Part shown: positions 47,201 through 54,009 of the stretch, piece after piece
Numbering within the stretch: the stretch's first letter is position 1
Layout of the letters: every line of letters begins with the position of its first letter
Assembly: GCA_934695325.1 (NCBI GenBank)
Contig: CAKUVD010000013.1
Location: forward strand, 1 to 61,852
DNA: 61,852 nt
Direction: 5' to 3'
DNA from: an uncultured Bacteroidales bacterium
GTDB taxonomy: Bacteria; Bacteroidota; Bacteroidia; Bacteroidales; UBA932
Made by a program: the position numbers and the translations under genes
Notes under the pieces: model-generated
Database searches by the model: none
Seen by the model: only the letters and a program-made list of their open reading frames with translations
What the model was told of the DNA's origin: nothing

Positions 47201-49081
47201 GGATGTCAGATTTTTCACCGCCCTCCACACCTGGTTTATCTCGCTGAGTGTCAGTTTAGTTTGATTGAGCAATATAAAGTGGCGGTTCAGGTCGTCATCA
47301 TTGTAAAGGACATAGCAGTCCGCCTCTGACCTCACATCGCGGCCCGCACGTCCCGCCTCCTGGATATAGTTCTCCAGAGAGTCTGAAATCTCATAATGCA
47401 CCACAAGCCCGACATCGCTCTTGTCCACTCCCATTCCGAATGCAGAGGTCGCCACGACAATGCGGACGCGGTTATTCATAAAGTCATCCTGAGCCTGGAC
47501 CTTTATGCGTGTTTCCATCTGGCCGTGGAATGCCTTCGCCTCCAGACCATCTCTCGAAAGGCGCGAAGCGATGTCCTCCGCTGTCTTCGTCCTCGTGACA
47601 TAGACAATCGCCGGGCAGGTCGTGTCATAGAGAAGATTCCTTAGGGTCGGGTACTTCTCGTCATTCGTGCGGTACAGGACAGTGTAATGCAGGTTCGTTC
47701 TGGAAGCGTCTGTAGTGTATCTTTTCAGTTCCAGATGCAGCCTGTCCCTGAAGTAGTCCGCTATATCGCTGATTACCTTAGGCTTGGCGGTCGCTGTAAA
47801 GCAGGACACGGGGATAGGCGCATTCAGCCCTTTCTTGCTTTGCAACTGCTGTATGAAATCAGCGATATGCATATATTCTATGCGGAAATCCTGTCCCCAG
47901 GCAGAAAAGCAATGTGCCTCGTCTATGACAATGCGGACTACAGTCCTTCCAAGCAGCACTTTCTCTATGGTCTTGGACCTCAATGACTCAGGGGCGATGT
48001 ACAGAAGGGATGCTTCACCTGATATGATTCTGTCCAGAGCATTCTTCCGTTCGACTGGAGACAGCAAACCATTGATATACACGGCATCAGAGATTCCTTT
48101 CTTTTCCAGGTTCTCGACCTGGTCTTTCATCAGCGACTGGAGCGGAGAAATGACGACAGTCAATCCTCGCACGGACTCCCCTGCCATCAGGGCAGGTATC
48201 TGGAAGGTCAATGACTTTCCGCCTCCTGTCGGGAATATGGCAAGTATCGACTGCCCTTCAAGCGCAGCATTCACTGCGTTTTCCTGTAGCGGCTCGCCTC
48301 CGAACTTGCGGAAATGCTCATACCCGTACCATCGTTTCAGTGCGGCTTCAGGGTTTCTCTTCGATATGCAGTACGGGCATCTTCCGCAGTCGCATTCCCT
48401 GAGCTGGCGCATAATACGTTCTGCATCAGGATAGTTTTTGAGCACCCACGGAGCCATTATGGAGTTTCTGTCATCCGTAAGGATCAGGGCCATGGCATAG
48501 GCAACAGCGACTTTGTTCTCTTTAATTATGCCGGAGACGTCTGCATTGTCACAGATCATTCCGGACAGAGCCTCACGGATGCCGTCAGCAGGTGACCTCC
48601 GGAAAAAGAACGGACGCCTCTCCGGGGTGTAGGAGGAGGCCTCAAGGAAATGACGGAAATGCTTGTCGTCAGATGTCAAGTCATAATACAGCTGCTGTAT
48701 CCGTTTGTCTGTGTGCCTGAAGACATTGACCTCATCCTCGAACAAATCCCGAGCCTTGATTGCGTCGTTTAGAGGGTTGTTAAGTTCATCGGAAATGATC
48801 TTGTCGTCCTTCAAAAGCCTATGGTAAGGCTTCTTCGGGAACAATAGCGGCGAAAGATACAGTGTGTCAATCAGTTTATACTCCTTGCCCAGAAACGGCT
48901 TGAGGTATTTGCAGTCGTGTTCGATGATATTATGTCCGCACAGATATTCCGCATCGCCGATGAATCTGACAAGTTCTGCGATGCGCGATGTATGAATTGT
49001 TTTTCCGTCTCTTATGGCTCCGGCGTCCAATATCTTGCCGCGGCCGTCTATCTCGAGGTCGATAAAAGCGATGTTTCCCAT
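44261..49081 (-). CDS. Exonuclease-RecQ-UvrD fusion helicase
   Basis: The protein is 1606 residues. Residues 1-120 form a DnaQ-like fold (FIDLEIDG with Asp8/Glu10, GHNIIEHD with Asp56, NNPLNDAIKA with Asp106; the usual catalytic His is Asn101). A CxCxxCxxC cluster is at 230-238. The RecQ core has FPTGGGKS 283-290, DEAH 387-390, and HGQ...GMGVDKSDV...QEAGRAGRD to 581. A middle of helical and winged-helix-like modules (600-1030) follows, then an SF1 UvrD-type helicase with AGPGSGKT 1052-1059, VIDEAQ 1157-1162, DDDQNIYEFRG, STIHKAKGREYDNVYM and YVGMTRAKNNL. This joins two translocases and a nuclease in one chain, suggesting DNA repair or defence. The function is not known. Confidence 0.9.
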   Translation of the reverse strand: MGNIAFIDLEIDGRGKILDAGAIRDGKTIHTSRIAELVRFIGDAEYLCGHNIIEHDCKYLKPFLGKEYKLIDTLYLSPLLFPKKPYHRLLKDDKIISDELNNPLNDAIKARDLFEDEVNVFRHTDKRIQQLYYDLTSDDKHFRHFLEASSYTPERRPFFFRRSPADGIREALSGMICDNADVSGIIKENKVAVAYAMALILTDDRNSIMAPWVLKNYPDAERIMRQLRECDCGRCPYCISKRNPEAALKRWYGYEHFRKFGGEPLQENAVNAALEGQSILAIFPTGGGKSLTFQIPALMAGESVRGLTVVISPLQSLMKDQVENLEKKGISDAVYINGLLSPVERKNALDRIISGEASLLYIAPESLRSKTIEKVLLGRTVVRIVIDEAHCFSAWGQDFRIEYMHIADFIQQLQSKKGLNAPIPVSCFTATAKPKVISDIADYFRDRLHLELKRYTTDASRTNLHYTVLYRTNDEKYPTLRNLLYDTTCPAIVYVTRTKTAEDIASRLSRDGLEAKAFHGQMETRIKVQAQDDFMNNRVRIVVATSAFGMGVDKSDVGLVVHYEISDSLENYIQEAGRAGRDVRSEADCYVLYNDDDLNRHFILLNQTKLTLSEINQVWRAVKNLTSKHDRVNISALEIARKAGWDEIRDVETKVKSAIAALENAGFLRRGMNSPRIFATSIVPRTMDEASEKIEKCADFTEEDKVNARRIIKSLISERSRAKAGTAEAESRVDYLSDMLGIEIRKVIGIIERMRVNGILARDNDMTAYLRTSQVRRLGFYAKLEQCLLDSVAETDGKISIKELNEKALAEGISSSTVKDIRTVLFFWTIRDYMEKTSLSEGHIVVRLKLDLDKFHASALRRNAVARYILNKFKAQAHDDGQDIKVNFSLTELVEGYNSESLFQTEVADVDVVEEALLFLAKTGIVNIEGGFMVLYNKIELERLNKDNRSRYKKDDYRSLDDFYRQRIQQIHIVGKYANMMVSDEKEALAYVHDYFTLDFKAFIKKYFDASEAEEISRNVSKRKYDEIFGSLTGVQSAIINDKDSRFIVVPAGPGSGKTYVLVRKLASLILMEDVKSEQLLMLTFSRAAATEFKTRLEALIGGAARFVEIKTFHSYCFDLLGKMGTVEDSEHVVRDAVTAMCEGKVERSQVTKSILVIDEAQDMSADEFALVEMLIRLNDDMRVIAVGDDDQNIYEFRGSDSCYMKSLISNYGATVYNMTDNFRSSDDVISVANAFVQEIRGRLKAVPIKGVRQTRGKVNAHLHRSTNYEQAIVNEIVSDSLGGSTCVLTLTNDDALIISALLNRSGRKARLIQSKLDFNLQDLAELHYFHSLVRKPEAISIDLNDWEQAKNEMSEKYSDSQCLDVALNCIAGFESEGHHLIYLSDFENYLRESSLETFIPGDSSEIIVSTIHKAKGREYDNVYMSLKGLRCISDKERRAVYVGMTRAKNNLSVHYDNPSLFDVDAISSMNYSVDETDYGQPSEILLQLSHKDVVLSAFLKKWVPYQKLHSGSPLVVRDDGLYADLGKGPVRVVKYSTAFSDKVNALISCGYTLLSGEVRFQVYWHHEDREVTPPAWREDLILLPDLLLSTGRHYGDSGCLNSGAD

Positions 49082-49222
49082 TGGTAATCAGTCTTGCTGT
49101 CAAGCAAATATAAGAAAAATATGCAGATATGGCGCAATGCCTGAATCTTCATCGCCTTTCATCAAATCAGCGGAAATACAATCTTATCGTATTCCTCCTA
49201 TACGAGGATTTAGCCGTCTCGA

Positions 49223-49759
49223 TTATATGCTCATACCTAATTCATAGGCTTCCTGCAGTTTAGCATTGCCCTGGATGTCATTCGGCTTTTCCACGCCTCC
49301 GCAGAAGAGAGTGCCGGCAAGCCTGCTTTTCGGGTAGCAGTCAATCCAGCCTGCCAGCCCGGCCTCAGCACGCTTCGGAGCATTCGGTGAATCCTCTGCC
49401 GCCGTGGAGAGCATATAGACATCACGGAACTTATAATCAAGGGAATACATCGCATTCATCCTGTCAATGAGGACTTTCATCTGGCCGCTCATCTCGTAGT
49501 AATAGATCGGGGTAGCCCAGCAGACGACATCAGCATTGAGGACCTTGCTCATAATCGCATTGACATCGTCATCTATGACACATCTGCCAATCTTCTGGCA
49601 AGCAAGGCATCCACGGCAGAAGCTTATGTTCTTGCCGATAAGCGAGATCTTTTCGACCTCGTTGCCTGCTGCGGTGGCTCCTTCGATGAATTTGTCCGCA
49701 AGCGCATCGCTGTTCGACCCGGCCCTGAGGCTGGTGGAAATCACTATTACTTTCTTCAT
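49223..49759 (-). CDS. Flavodoxin-fold NAD(P)H-dependent oxidoreductase
   Basis: The protein is 178 residues from MKKVIVISTSLRAGSNSDAL (ATG 49759). The FMN phosphate loop is STSLRAGSNSD. FCRGCLACQKIGRCVIDDD carries a cluster of Cys typical of the iron-sulfur flavoprotein/WrbA-like group, and WATPIYYYEMSGQMKVLIDR is the flavin-contact block. It transfers electrons to quinones or other acceptors in the cytosol. The start is divergent from the AAA-ATPase gene, with -7 elements for both genes at 49784-49791 (minus) and 49813-49820 (plus). Confidence 0.88.
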   Translation of the reverse strand: MKKVIVISTSLRAGSNSDALADKFIEGATAAGNEVEKISLIGKNISFCRGCLACQKIGRCVIDDDVNAIMSKVLNADVVCWATPIYYYEMSGQMKVLIDRMNAMYSLDYKFRDVYMLSTAAEDSPNAPKRAEAGLAGWIDCYPKSRLAGTLFCGGVEKPNDIQGNAKLQEAYELGMSI

Positions 49760-49841
49760 GTTTGATTGTTGTTTTCTGTGACTGCAAATATACGAATTAG
49801 ACGAATGTTTGCTATCTTTGTTTGACAAATTGTTGAGAAAT

Positions 49842-51383
49842 ATGTTGTACCCTATCGGAATACAAAGTTTTTCGGAAATCCGCAACGGCGGATATGTGTA
49901 TGTGGATAAGACAAATGCCATCTACAGCCTTGCGTCCACAGGAAAGTATTATTTCCTGAGCCGGCCGCGCAGGTTCGGCAAGAGCCTGCTGATCTCGACT
50001 ATGGAGGCGTATTTCAGCGGAAGGAAGGAACTGTTCCGGGGGCTTGCGATGGAGACGCTGGAGAAGGAATGGACTGAATATCCTGTGCTGCATCTGGACC
50101 TGACAGGCAGCAGGTACACTTCCGTCGCGGATCTGGAGGAATGTCTCGGACAGCATCTTTGCAGATGGGAGTCGCTCTATGGCGTATCCTCCCGCTTTGA
50201 GGACCCGTCATCACGTTTCAAAGCCGTCATAGATGCTGTATATCAGAGAACTGGCCAGAAGGTCGTAATCCTCATTGACGAGTACGAGAAGCCGATCATC
50301 GACAATATGGACGACCCGGAGCTGATGGAGAAGTTCCGCAGGGAACTGCAGGGGTTCTACAGCGTCATCAAGGGCAAGGACGAGTTCATCAGGTTCGCCT
50401 TCCTCACCGGCGTCACCAAGCTCGGCAAGATGAGCATCTTCAGCTGGCTGAACAACCTTAACGACATCTCCATGGACCTGGAGTTCTCGGACATCTGCGG
50501 CGTGTCGGAGGCTGAGCTGAAGGAATATTTCGACGGGAGCGTGGAGGAGCTGGCAAAGGTCTGCAGGATGAGCAAGGAGGAGTGCTATGCCAAGCTGAGG
50601 ACTATGTATGACGGGTATCATTTCTGCGAGGACGCTCCTGGAGTATATAATCCGTTCAGCCTGATCAATACGTTCAAGGCCAGGCGATTCCGTATGTACT
50701 GGTTCGAGACCGGGACGCCTACGTTCCTCGTGCGATATCTAAAGCAGGGACGATATAACCTCGACCGTATTTCCAAGAATGATGTGCCGGTAGAGACGCT
50801 GACTGGTGCGAACTATGTGAGTCCTGCGCCGATAACGCTGATGTACCAGACCGGATACCTGACGATAAAAGGATATGACGAGCGTTTCAACTCATACTAC
50901 CTTGACTATCCAAACGAGGAGGTGAAGGCGGGGTTCCTTAACTCACTAAGCCAGCTGTACGCTCCGGCACTCGCAGGAGGAGACTTGTCCGCAGCTCAGT
51001 TCGTGCGCGACATCGAGCGGGGTGACGTGCAGGGCTTTATGGACCGCTTCACCGCATTTCTTTCCGGCAACGACTACGAGATCCAGGGCGACCTCGAGCT
51101 GTACTTCCAGAACACGATGTCCGTAATGCTGAAGATGATGGGGCTGTATGTCAAGACCGAGTACCACACATCCAACGGCCGCATTGACATAGTCTTCGAC
51201 ACCGACAAGTATGTCTATGTCATCGAGCTGAAGCGTGACCAGTCCCCGGAGGTGGCATTGAAGCAGATTGACGAGAAAGGCTACGACAAGCCGTTTCTCG
51301 CAAGCGGGAAGGAAATCATAAAGCTCGGAATCAACTTCTCCTCCGAGACGCATACCGTGGATGGCTGGGAAGTGAAAAGATAA
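49842..51383 (+). CDS. AAA-ATPase-like / PD-(D/E)XK nuclease protein, copy 1
   Basis: The protein is 513 residues from MLYPIGIQSFSEIRNGGYVY (ATG 49842; the frame opens 11 codons earlier, but copy 2 supports this start). The AAA-ATPase_like domain has RPRRFGKSLLISTMEAYF as Walker A region and VVILIDEYEKP as Walker B. The C-terminal PDDEXK_9 domain has GRIDIVFDTDKYVYVIELKR with the D and E-x-K residues. Such proteins are multi-copy in Bacteroidales; the role is unknown, possibly defence or mobile-element linked. Bases 50001-50944 appear identical to copy 2. A -7 element TATCTTTG is at 49813-49820. Confidence 0.88.
   Translation: MLYPIGIQSFSEIRNGGYVYVDKTNAIYSLASTGKYYFLSRPRRFGKSLLISTMEAYFSGRKELFRGLAMETLEKEWTEYPVLHLDLTGSRYTSVADLEECLGQHLCRWESLYGVSSRFEDPSSRFKAVIDAVYQRTGQKVVILIDEYEKPIIDNMDDPELMEKFRRELQGFYSVIKGKDEFIRFAFLTGVTKLGKMSIFSWLNNLNDISMDLEFSDICGVSEAELKEYFDGSVEELAKVCRMSKEECYAKLRTMYDGYHFCEDAPGVYNPFSLINTFKARRFRMYWFETGTPTFLVRYLKQGRYNLDRISKNDVPVETLTGANYVSPAPITLMYQTGYLTIKGYDERFNSYYLDYPNEEVKAGFLNSLSQLYAPALAGGDLSAAQFVRDIERGDVQGFMDRFTAFLSGNDYEIQGDLELYFQNTMSVMLKMMGLYVKTEYHTSNGRIDIVFDTDKYVYVIELKRDQSPEVALKQIDEKGYDKPFLASGKEIIKLGINFSSETHTVDGWEVKR
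50001..50944 (+). repeat. 944-bp tract shared with the second AAA-ATPase gene (copy 1)
   Basis: It matches 54169-55112 with no difference seen by eye, including third codon positions and antisense frames. The flanks on both sides differ at many sites. Confidence 0.85.
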
Positions 51384-51398
51384 TTAGGCTCTGAGATT

Positions 51399-52181
51399 AT
51401 GAATACCGCATTGATTGCAATATTGACGATTCCATTCATCGGCACTGCGACTGGAGCCGCTATGGTCTTCGTGATGCGAAGAGATCTGTCTTCCAACATT
51501 CAGAAGCTCCTGCTCGGTTTTGCATCAGGAGTAATGGTGGCAGCCTCGGTATGGTCACTGCTGATTCCAGCCATCGAGATGAACGCCACCGCCGGGAAGA
51601 TTGCTGTCATTCCAGCCGCTGTGGGATTCCTCTGTGGAATAGCCTTTCTATTGACTATGGACACCATCATCCCGCATCTGCATCTTAACAGCGATGGCCC
51701 GGAAGGCCCCAGGAGCCATATTTCCAAGACCGCAATGCTGACATTGGCCGTGACTCTCCACAACATCCCGGAGGGAATGGCTGTAGGAGTGGCTTTTGCT
51801 GGGGCAATGAGCGGAGATGTGGGGATGTCCATCGCCGGTGCAATCGCTCTCGCGGTCGGAATCGCAATCCAAAACTTTCCGGAAGGGGCAATAATATCAA
51901 TGCCTCTGCTGAATGCAGGCAACTCCAGGCGGAAATCTTTCGCAATCGGCGCACTGAGCGGAATCGTAGAGCCTATAGGGGCTGCATTGACCATACTCCT
52001 GGCCGAAATAGTAGTGCCGATACTCCCCTACCTTCTCGCATTCGCCGCAGGGGCGATGTTGTATGTCGTGGTCGAGGAGCTGATTCCGGAAGCCTCATCC
52101 GGAAGCCACTCAAATCTGGGCACCATCGGTTTCGCATCCGGCTTCGTCCTGATGATGATCCTGGATGTCGTGTTCGGGTGA
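51399..52181 (+). CDS. ZIP-family divalent metal transporter
   Basis: The protein is 260 residues with eight hydrophobic helices. Helix IV carries LTLAVTLHNIPEGMAVG (His-Asn and Glu metal ligands), helix V has IQNFPEGAIISMPL, and LYVVVEELIPE lies near the end. IIPHLHLNSDGPEGPRSH is the short His loop between helices III and IV. It probably imports zinc or other divalent metals, as GufA/ZupT do. It starts 15 nt after copy 1 of the AAA-ATPase gene, so read-through is likely. Confidence 0.92.
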   Translation: MNTALIAILTIPFIGTATGAAMVFVMRRDLSSNIQKLLLGFASGVMVAASVWSLLIPAIEMNATAGKIAVIPAAVGFLCGIAFLLTMDTIIPHLHLNSDGPEGPRSHISKTAMLTLAVTLHNIPEGMAVGVAFAGAMSGDVGMSIAGAIALAVGIAIQNFPEGAIISMPLLNAGNSRRKSFAIGALSGIVEPIGAALTILLAEIVVPILPYLLAFAAGAMLYVVVEELIPEASSGSHSNLGTIGFASGFVLMMILDVVFG

Positions 52182-52184
52182 CAC

Positions 52185-52721
52185 CTACTTTGCGGTGAAA
52201 GTATAGGTAATCGTTCCTTTCTGGAAGTCTGGAGCTTCTGGCAGATAATTGAAATCCGTCTGCAATGCGGCTTTCTTGCAGGCCTCAATAACTTCTTCAT
52301 CTGTGATTGTACTTCCGGAATTGAGCCTGGCCTTTGACACGTCTCCTAAATGTGAAACTGTAATGTCAAGTATGACCGTCCCTTCCTTACTTCCAATGAA
52401 CTCCGGGGTGCAGACTCTGTAGCTGACATAACGGTCCTCCAATCTATATGAAGAACTGACTGTAATCTTTTGGAGGTTTTCCGCCTTTCTTGCCTTGCGG
52501 TATTCTTTTTCCGCCTCTGAAATTATCTCATCAAATATAGATGATGCACGAGAGGGAGCCGGCTTTGCGATTACACCTCCCGCTAAGGAGTCAATCTTTT
52601 GCCAGACAATCTTGTTTTCTTCAAGAAGCTCGTGCATCTCTTGATTGGTCTTATAGATCCAATATCCTAAGCCGAGACAAATAAGCAAGGTAATCACCTG
52701 CAGTAATTTATTTCCATCCAT
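52185..52721 (-). CDS. TonB C-terminal-like membrane protein
   Basis: The protein is 178 residues with one N-terminal helix (LLQVITLLICLGLGYWIY) and a coiled linker. A C-terminal domain resembles the TonB energy-transducer end: GTVILDITVSHLGDVSKARL, then a segment with EACKKAALQTDFNYLPEAPD and GTITYTF. There is no Pro-rich spanning region, so it is too short for a full TonB, and it may act at the inner membrane only. The gene is convergent with the ZIP gene (3 nt apart). Confidence 0.6.
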   Translation of the reverse strand: MDGNKLLQVITLLICLGLGYWIYKTNQEMHELLEENKIVWQKIDSLAGGVIAKPAPSRASSIFDEIISEAEKEYRKARKAENLQKITVSSSYRLEDRYVSYRVCTPEFIGSKEGTVILDITVSHLGDVSKARLNSGSTITDEEVIEACKKAALQTDFNYLPEAPDFQKGTITYTFTAK

Positions 52722-52885
52722 AATGATATTATGATTATTAGAAGTTATTACAGAACACAGAGAATACTATTATTAGTTTTGCTATTAATAACACTAACAA
52801 AAGTACTGAAATTTTTAGGAACTATATATCTGGTTATCCGGGTCTTCATAATATCCTAAAAACATCAATTTTATTGAAAGAAATG

Positions 52886-52921
52886 ACAGTGTCTTGAATA
52901 TATAATAATACAAGACACTGT
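52886..52921. repeat. 11-bp inverted repeat beside a transposase relic
   Basis: ACAGTGTCTTG (52886-52896) and CAAGACACTGT (52911-52921) are perfect arms around an A/T-only-like 14-nt centre. It lies 15 nt before the IS1595-type fragment. It may be a terminator hairpin or an IS end. The rest of 52722-53103 shows no gene. Confidence 0.5.
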
Positions 52922-52935
52922 TATTATGATATCTC

Positions 52936-53082
52936 ACAGGTTATTTTGACAGTGAGACAAAATGCAGAAATGCAGTCTTTGAATCCAGATGGGACAAAGA
53001 TGATGTTGAATGTCCTTTCTGTGGCAGCATAAATGTTATGAGGAATGACAGTCCATTTCATGAATTGTTTGTTATATTTTAG
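52936..53082 (+). pseudogene. IS1595-family transposase N-terminal remnant
   Basis: A 48-codon frame reads TGYFDSETKCRNAVFESRWD then KDDVECPFCGSINVMRND, closely following the start of IS1595-type transposases (F-x-x-E-x-x-C-R ... R-W-x-x-x-x-x-C-P-x-C-G). It has no start codon and stops after the zinc ribbon, so the catalytic part is lost. Confidence 0.6.
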
Positions 53083-53103
53083 AGTAAGTAAATCTGATTA
53101 GGT

Positions 53104-53886
53104 ATGGAAAAAATAAAAAGTTTCAATGAGTTTATAAATGACAAGTCCATTCCCTCAATAGATGAAGTCCTGAAAGACAGCATCACAGAAGAGAAAAGAT
53201 GGGAAAAGATTATGAAGATGGATTTTGATGAGACATCCATCAATCATGAGTTCAAAGTAGATATGAGGTTTGACAACTATTATGTTTATGAAAGCTCAAG
53301 ACATAAGCCCTGTGTTTATTTCAGGGTTGGTGAAGGTGAGTCTGATTTTTTACCAATGATGATATCAGACACACCTTATGTCCCATATTCATTTGAACAG
53401 ACCATCAGTGATGAGGATCTGTACTGGGTGAGCAATTTTGTGAAGACAAACAAGGCAAATCTGCTGAAATATGCAGATGGTGAGTTTGGATACAGCTCAT
53501 TTATGTCCCTTGTGAATAAATGTGAAAACATTGCAGAAATCACAGAGGACTCAAAAAGAATACATCCATCAGATACAAATCTGAGCAGGGTTATCTGGAT
53601 CGGACCATATGACAAGACCAGACATTATTTGAGAATTAAGATTCAAACACCCAAGAATAGTCATAATTCTGAAGAATGGGCTGCATTGACCATACCTGAA
53701 CTGAAGTTGATACCTAATATAAGTAAGACTGACATATCAAGGGCTGAGCTGAAGGCATTCAAGGACTTTGCAATAAAACACAAAGATCTCATTGACAAGT
53801 TTGCAAAAGGTGAGATAGATTTCAAAGAGTTCTGCAAAAATCTGAAAGGGGAAAAGACCACAAATACTGGTCAAGAAGAAAAATAG
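53104..53886 (+). CDS. AT-rich orphan gene encoding a two-repeat protein
   Basis: The protein is 260 residues, soluble and charged, of no family I recognise. It contains two similar halves. Residues about 115-155 (ISDEDLYWVSNFVKTNKANL then LKYADGEFGYSSF) resemble residues about 205-248 (ISRAELKAFKDFAIKHKDLI then DKFAKGEIDFKEF). The preceding stretches also look related. The gene is clearly richer in A/T than its neighbours and uses A/T-ending codons, which points to lateral transfer. It lies between a transposase relic and copy 2 of the AAA-ATPase gene and has its own terminator. Confidence 0.75.
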   Translation: MEKIKSFNEFINDKSIPSIDEVLKDSITEEKRWEKIMKMDFDETSINHEFKVDMRFDNYYVYESSRHKPCVYFRVGEGESDFLPMMISDTPYVPYSFEQTISDEDLYWVSNFVKTNKANLLKYADGEFGYSSFMSLVNKCENIAEITEDSKRIHPSDTNLSRVIWIGPYDKTRHYLRIKIQTPKNSHNSEEWAALTIPELKLIPNISKTDISRAELKAFKDFAIKHKDLIDKFAKGEIDFKEFCKNLKGEKTTNTGQEEK

Positions 53887-53906
53887 ATATAGAATGTTGC
53901 AGATGT

Positions 53907-53939
53907 AAAAGTCTTGAGTTTATGGTCTCAAGACTTTTT
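53907..53939 (+). terminator. Terminator of the orphan gene
   Basis: AAAAGTCTTGAG (53907-53918) pairs with CTCAAGACTTTT (53927-53938), with a T run at the end. Confidence 0.85.
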
Positions 53940-54009
53940 GTATTACTGTGGGTGATCAGGTATATAGTTCCCAAATTTTTCTAACTTTGTCTGCAAAGAT
54001 TTTTATTAT

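Noticed and set aside
50211..50621. Minus-strand frame of 136 codons present twice (also 54379-54789)
   Set aside because: The duplication only reflects the identical core of the two AAA-ATPase genes. It is antisense and its composition is implausible.
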